A DNA stretch of 10,726 nucleotides, from the NCBI GenBank assembly GCA_002321335.1, contig DCMG01000159.1, positions 18,272-28,997 of the forward strand, written 5' to 3'. The notes under the pieces were generated by a model. That model worked only from the letters and a program-made list of their open reading frames with translations. It was not told the DNA's origin and made no database searches. The DNA comes from Bacteroidales bacterium UBA1628. GTDB taxonomy: Bacteria > Bacteroidota > Bacteroidia > Bacteroidales > UBA932. A program made the position numbers and the translations under genes. Of this stretch, positions 7,127 through 10,726 are shown piece after piece; within the stretch, counting starts at the first letter, position 1; every line of letters starts with the position of its first letter.

Positions 7127-8740
7127 TCACTTGACATAGTAGCCAGACTGAAGTTCAAGCGTCTCTCCCCTCTTGACGGTGATGTTTTTCCCGGTGTATG
7201 AAGTGCCACCAAGTTTGTACTGGACAACATAGGTACCCTCCGGAAGGGTTGTCTCGTAGCACTCCTGATAGGAGTAGGCACTGCCTGACGGATCGAAATG
7301 ATAGCTTTTAGGGTCACTCAGGCTCTTTGAGTCAATGAAGACGATGTCTGTCATAAACTTTCCTTTCTCGCTGTTGACAAACTTGACATTGCCGCAAGGG
7401 ACTCTGTTAGGCACAGGCAGGTCTATGAAAAACTCTTCAGACTTGATAGACCAGTCCTTGACACCTGGCAATTTACCCGGAACATCAGAGAATATGCTCT
7501 TATATTTCATGTCGCTCAATGTCACCTTCATCCGGTAGCGGGTGGCCGCGTCAGACTCCGCAGTGTTCTCGACACTCCAGACCCAGCCGCAATGGAAATC
7601 AAAAGTTGACCGGGAGATCGCAGGAGGCTGAGTGTTGATGAGCTCCGGAAGATTCTTTATCTCCAACTTATAGTTGATGCCACCGTCCTTCGAATTGTCA
7701 ATGATTGACAAATCTCTGATCTCACGGGTTCTGGAACTGCTGAAGTTGCAGCCCGAACTCAGGGAAAGTCCCGCTCCGGCAGCGCCTCCCGACAAACCGG
7801 CGTCAAAAGACCATGTCACTCCGGATGTGTAAGTCTGAGAGTTTATCGTGGTCGAAGGAGACGGAACCTGATTGAAACGGACCGGAACAGAATTGCCTTT
7901 GTCATCGACCAGTGAGATTTCAACACGGTAGCCGGTCAAGAAAAAGCCCATGAAATCACCCGTCCAGTCAGGCGGTATCGTCTTCCTGAACATGCCCAGA
8001 TACATTCCGTCAGAAGCAACCGAGAATGTGGCGTCGACAATGTAGAAATCCCCGATGTAATTGCTCTTGGTCGACCTGAACGCATACAGCGGGATGATTG
8101 AATAGTACTGCTCAAAGCGTCCGTTGCCCGTCAATCTGAGTTCGTTCTTCCTGTACTTGTAGATCAGGGCCTTGTCTATTTTATAGTCATGGGACGAGTA
8201 CAGATGAATGGATTGAAGCAAATCCTCGCCTGCCGTGTTCGCGGAATTAGCATCTCCAACCCACGACACAAGTCCGTTAAGGTTTGTCGGCGGGAAATCG
8301 TCCATCGTGAAGACTTTCCCGCTCCTGTGGAACGCAGCAAACAGGCAGTCGTCAAGTGTCTCCGCGGACAGGAATCCGATGTTCCGCTGCGAAAGAACCG
8401 ACAACAAAGTCGAGGTCGGGGAAACCACAATCACCGCCGCCCCGCGTTGGTAAGCATTCCAAATCTCGTCATCCTTGATGTCCTTCTCGCTGACAAAAAC
8501 CACCTTGGCCTCATCGCACGAGACCTTCTTCCCGGTGAATCTTGAATATATCAACTCAAGAATGTCATCCTCCAGTTCAGACCAGACACAATAATCCAGG
8601 TCAGATGTGTGGTTCTCCTCGATGACGCCCGGTTCCGGTTCAGGATCAGGATCCAAATCTGATTTCCCTCCGCAGGATGCCGACAGACCGAAGGCCGCGC
8701 AAAGCGCAAGTATATTCAACAAATCAATTATTCTTCTCAT
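7127..8740 (-). CDS. Lipoprotein B: leukocidin/hemolysin-like pore-forming candidate (paralog of lipoprotein A)
   Basis: I do not recognise a named gene; the class is inferred. Residues are numbered from the first ATG (8746). The second ATG (8740) is preferred because GAAAG lies 6 bases before it and the signal peptide is cleaner, giving 537 residues. The signal ends LSASC (Cys25). A mature start with SDLDPDPEPEPE-like acidic residues and a Pro-Glu linker suggests outer-membrane, possibly surface, display. Residues about 75-165 look alpha/beta (KVVFVSE, AAVIVVSP) and end in NLNGLVSW. Residues about 215-410 resemble the cap and stem of leukocidin-type toxins: a VPSPSTTI entry (294-301), then the amphipathic strand SGVTWSFDAGL, the Gly-rich turn SGGAAGAG, and a return strand LSLSSGCNFSSS (about 308-338). 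LPVPNRVPCG (443-452) leads into a C-terminal beta-sandwich-like domain with PEGA-like LPEGTYVV. It lies 42 bases after lipoprotein A and is last in the operon. Confidence 0.85.
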   Translation of the reverse strand: MRRIIDLLNILALCAAFGLSASCGGKSDLDPDPEPEPGVIEENHTSDLDYCVWSELEDDILELIYSRFTGKKVSCDEAKVVFVSEKDIKDDEIWNAYQRGAAVIVVSPTSTLLSVLSQRNIGFLSAETLDDCLFAAFHRSGKVFTMDDFPPTNLNGLVSWVGDANSANTAGEDLLQSIHLYSSHDYKIDKALIYKYRKNELRLTGNGRFEQYYSIIPLYAFRSTKSNYIGDFYIVDATFSVASDGMYLGMFRKTIPPDWTGDFMGFFLTGYRVEISLVDDKGNSVPVRFNQVPSPSTTINSQTYTSGVTWSFDAGLSGGAAGAGLSLSSGCNFSSSRTREIRDLSIIDNSKDGGINYKLEIKNLPELINTQPPAISRSTFDFHCGWVWSVENTAESDAATRYRMKVTLSDMKYKSIFSDVPGKLPGVKDWSIKSEEFFIDLPVPNRVPCGNVKFVNSEKGKFMTDIVFIDSKSLSDPKSYHFDPSGSAYSYQECYETTLPEGTYVVQYKLGGTSYTGKNITVKRGETLELQSGYYVK

Positions 8741-8764
8741 AATCATCTTTCATTCAGATAGTTC

Positions 8765-8778
8765 ATGAATATATTCAT
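8765..8778. promoter_or_regulatory. 14-base perfect palindrome between the two lipoprotein genes
   Basis: ATGAATATATTCAT is its own reverse complement and lies between the lipoprotein A stop (8783) and the lipoprotein B start. It could be a protein-binding site, or a small mRNA hairpin that sets expression of B relative to A. It is entirely A/T-rich apart from one G/C pair, so the structure would be weak, and chance is possible. Confidence 0.3.
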
Positions 8779-8782
8779 TGGT

Positions 8783-10408
8783 TTACTTGAATCCGTAGCC
8801 GGTTGAAAGTTTCACCGTTCCGCCTGTCGTCACCCTTATGAGCCCGGTATATTTCCGGGTCTTGGTCTTTCCGTCCGTTCCCTTGATGTCGCATTGGAGT
8901 TCATAGTCTCCAGCAACCAGGAACATGGAGCAGGTGCGGCCTTGGCCATAAACGCTTTCGTCATGGTAGCTGCCGGTTTCAGGGTAGCTCTTGTTGTACA
9001 ACCTGACATTGGTAACGAATGTGCCTTCCTCGGTGTTTGTAAGGTCAAATTTCCCGGTCGGAGCCCTGTTCGGCATCGGAAGGTCAAGGGTGACGGAATG
9101 CTGCTTCTGAACAAACTCAAGATCGTGGTAGTTAACGCTTCCCGAGTAGAAATAAGACGCGCCATAGACAAGATTGTAAAGGTCGATCATGACCCTGTAC
9201 TTGGTCTTCACATCGTAGTCTCCCGCAGGAACGGCCCACACCCATTGGCTGTAGAAACTGATGGTCGAAGTCGAGACAAGAGGCGGGTTCGTGATTTTAT
9301 TGGACTTGAAGCGAGGAAGATTGTTGATCACGTAGTCATAGCCTACCGTAGGTCCCTCATGTCTGCTCAGCACATCACAGTCGCTGATCGTACGGGAATT
9401 GCTTGAGGAGATGGAGAACCCCGTGGTCGAGGAAATCAGCGGAGACGTGCCACCCGTGATTCCTCCTCCGATTGAAAAGTTCCAACCCGTCGTGTAACTT
9501 GTAGACCCGATGACCGTCTCTGGTGACGGCACCTGCACAAAACGTCCGACGGGAGAGCCAGAAGTGTTGATTATGGTGAAGTTAGAACTGAGCGACTTGA
9601 GATAGAATCCACAGATTCTTGCGTTGACCGCTCCGTGCTTCTTTGAGAAATTCCCGGTGTACATCTTCCCGGAGGCGATGGAGACGGTGGAGGAGACAAG
9701 GTAATAGTCCGTTGCTTCAGAGTCGCTCCCCTTGAATCCGTGCATCGGGGTGACTTTCAGCTGGACATCAATCGCGTAATCACCTTCAAGATAATCATGT
9801 CCGGACGCCACCACATTCGTTATCTTCTCCCTGACGTGATCAGAATGCGTCGTGCAGAGGCTTGATTCTTCCCAAAATGACGACGGATCGAAGTTACCGG
9901 TTGATTTCTGCAAGGTGCTGTTTGTCCAAGAGACAAGACCGTTAAGACATTCGTCCACATCCATTCCCTCTGAAGGGTTGTTCACGACACATTGCCCGGC
10001 ACGGCCTTGTTGGAAGGCCACACACAGGTAGTCCCCGGCTTCCACACCAAGTTGGTCAAGGACATACGATGACGGTTTGCAGACAATCACAATGCGATCT
10101 TTGCGGACATTCAGCGCGGAGCAGCCGGCCATGTCCGTGACAATCACCAAGGCGTTGTCCGCTGAAGACGCGGTTTCCTTAAGACGGCCTTTGACCGCAG
10201 CGGTGAATTCCCCCGGAAGACCAGAAGTCACATAAGCCGGAAAAGAAATCTTCTCGTCACTCGCTATGGATGACGGATCACGATAATCTCCCTCGATAAT
10301 CACTTCGTCACCATAGTCTGTATTGTCCTTAGAGCAAGAAACCGGTAGAAGGACGAGTGCCAGCAGACACACCGGCATAGCCAGATTGACGGGCAGAGAG
10401 TGTTTCAT
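8783..10408 (-). CDS. Lipoprotein A: leukocidin/hemolysin-like pore-forming candidate (paralog of lipoprotein B)
   Basis: 541 residues; not a gene I can name. The signal peptide ends LLPVSC with Cys25 lipidated. The following SKDN resembles the Bacteroidetes lipoprotein export signal (Lys/Asp at +3/+4), so surface exposure is likely. Residues about 55-160 form an alpha/beta-like domain (NALVIVTD, DRIVIVCKP) ending in CLNGLVSW. The central region (about 215-415) has the leukocidin-like plan: VPSPETVI (294-301), then TTGWNFSIGGGI with alternating hydrophobic residues, a TGGTSP turn, and a return strand rich in Ser/Thr (LISSTTGFSISSS, about 324-336) before RTISD. LDLPMPNRAPTG (441-452) precedes a C-terminal beta-sandwich-like domain ending FK. 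The main motifs fall at the same residue numbers as in lipoprotein B, showing tandem duplication with strong divergence. The start lies 6 bases after the hydrolase stop. In leukocidin relatives secreted subunits form oligomeric pores. Pore formation here is inference; an adhesin or glycan-binding lipoprotein is the main alternative. Confidence 0.87.
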   Translation of the reverse strand: MKHSLPVNLAMPVCLLALVLLPVSCSKDNTDYGDEVIIEGDYRDPSSIASDEKISFPAYVTSGLPGEFTAAVKGRLKETASSADNALVIVTDMAGCSALNVRKDRIVIVCKPSSYVLDQLGVEAGDYLCVAFQQGRAGQCVVNNPSEGMDVDECLNGLVSWTNSTLQKSTGNFDPSSFWEESSLCTTHSDHVREKITNVVASGHDYLEGDYAIDVQLKVTPMHGFKGSDSEATDYYLVSSTVSIASGKMYTGNFSKKHGAVNARICGFYLKSLSSNFTIINTSGSPVGRFVQVPSPETVIGSTSYTTGWNFSIGGGITGGTSPLISSTTGFSISSSNSRTISDCDVLSRHEGPTVGYDYVINNLPRFKSNKITNPPLVSTSTISFYSQWVWAVPAGDYDVKTKYRVMIDLYNLVYGASYFYSGSVNYHDLEFVQKQHSVTLDLPMPNRAPTGKFDLTNTEEGTFVTNVRLYNKSYPETGSYHDESVYGQGRTCSMFLVAGDYELQCDIKGTDGKTKTRKYTGLIRVTTGGTVKLSTGYGFK

Positions 10409-10414
10409 ATTCTT

Positions 10415-10726
10415 CTATAGGTTGTAAGGAATTCTGCGTTTGTAGTCCTTGTCCACACAGATAGTCGCTGTCTTCTTGGTAAGATTATAGACAACAGACC
10501 ATTGCGTGTTGCTTGTGATGTCACCTCCCTCGGAATTCAAGTCCGTGTGCACGTCATCAAGCAGAGACATACACTCATCCTCAGTCATCACACGGTTCTT
10601 CTTTTCCAAAGTCTCGTGGAGTTTGTCGTAACGTTCCCTTCCACCGCCGACATTCTGCCACCCCTCGGACAGATAGAAGTTGGTGACGTGATCGGTGTCA
10701 AGCAGATTCATCGACCAATCCTTTGC
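10415..10726 (-). CDS. Linear amide C-N hydrolase (choloylglycine hydrolase/penicillin acylase family), C-terminal part only
   Basis: The gene runs off the right edge of the window: the frame is open to position 10726, and 103 C-terminal residues are seen out of a usual 330-400. The visible part matches the end of Ntn-type linear amide hydrolases (bile-salt hydrolase, penicillin V acylase and related). It has a WSMNLLDTDHVTNFY stretch, then GGGRERYDKLHE, a helix ending CMSLLDDVH, and the near-diagnostic final strands TQWSVVYNLTKKTATICV. The catalytic N-terminal Cys and the substrate-selecting loops are outside the window, so activity and substrate (conjugated bile acid, penicillin or acyl-homoserine lactone) cannot be judged. 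An ATG at 10711 lies inside the coding region and is not the true start. The stop is 6 bases before lipoprotein A, so the genes are probably co-transcribed. Confidence 0.82.
   Translation of the reverse strand, partial: AKDWSMNLLDTDHVTNFYLSEGWQNVGGGRERYDKLHETLEKKNRVMTEDECMSLLDDVHTDLNSEGGDITSNTQWSVVYNLTKKTATICVDKDYKRRIPYNL

Noticed and set aside
7127..10408. MACPF-type toxins (BSAP-like) or SusD-like nutrient-binding lipoproteins
   Set aside because: I do not see the MACPF signature or a SusD helical-repeat pattern, and there is no SusC-like TonB-dependent receptor next to them.

Overview
The window reads as chromosome from a member of the Bacteroidales. The reasons are: lipoproteins with acidic residues just after the lipidated Cys, translation starts with little or no Shine-Dalgarno sequence, a lipoprotein-type AcrA-like adaptor in an adaptor-pump-channel operon, and a linear-amide (bile-salt/penicillin acylase type) hydrolase of the kind common in gut Bacteroidales. 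The genus cannot be fixed from the sequence alone. I see no rRNA, tRNA, complete insertion sequence, cas gene or CRISPR array.

Positions 181-5721 (minus strand) hold a tight three-gene tripartite efflux operon. It is transcribed as lipoprotein membrane-fusion protein, then a 1045-residue RND pump (ATGA overlap), then a TolC-like outer-membrane channel (4-base gap). A cupin/AraC-type regulator (about 5857-6825, plus strand) diverges from it. The short shared intergenic region carries small direct and inverted repeats and is the likely control point.

Positions 6826-7126 are the only stretch of about 300 bases without a credible gene. It contains a degenerate tandem array with a 51-base period: three full copies plus one shorter copy.

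Positions 7127-10726 (minus strand) hold a second transcription unit, convergent with the regulator. Its first visible gene is the C-terminal end of a linear amide C-N hydrolase, cut by the window edge. Two collinear paralogous lipoproteins of about 540 residues follow (lipoprotein A, then lipoprotein B). Both have a lipidated Cys25 (numbering B from its first ATG), an N-terminal alpha/beta-like domain, a central region whose Gly/Ser-rich amphipathic hairpin resembles the stem of leukocidin/hemolysin-type beta-barrel pore-forming toxins, and a C-terminal beta-sandwich-like domain. I judge this tandem pair of probably surface-anchored, leukocidin-like proteins, encoded with an Ntn hydrolase, to be the most interesting content of the window. 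The toxin assignment is inferred from sequence pattern and not proven.
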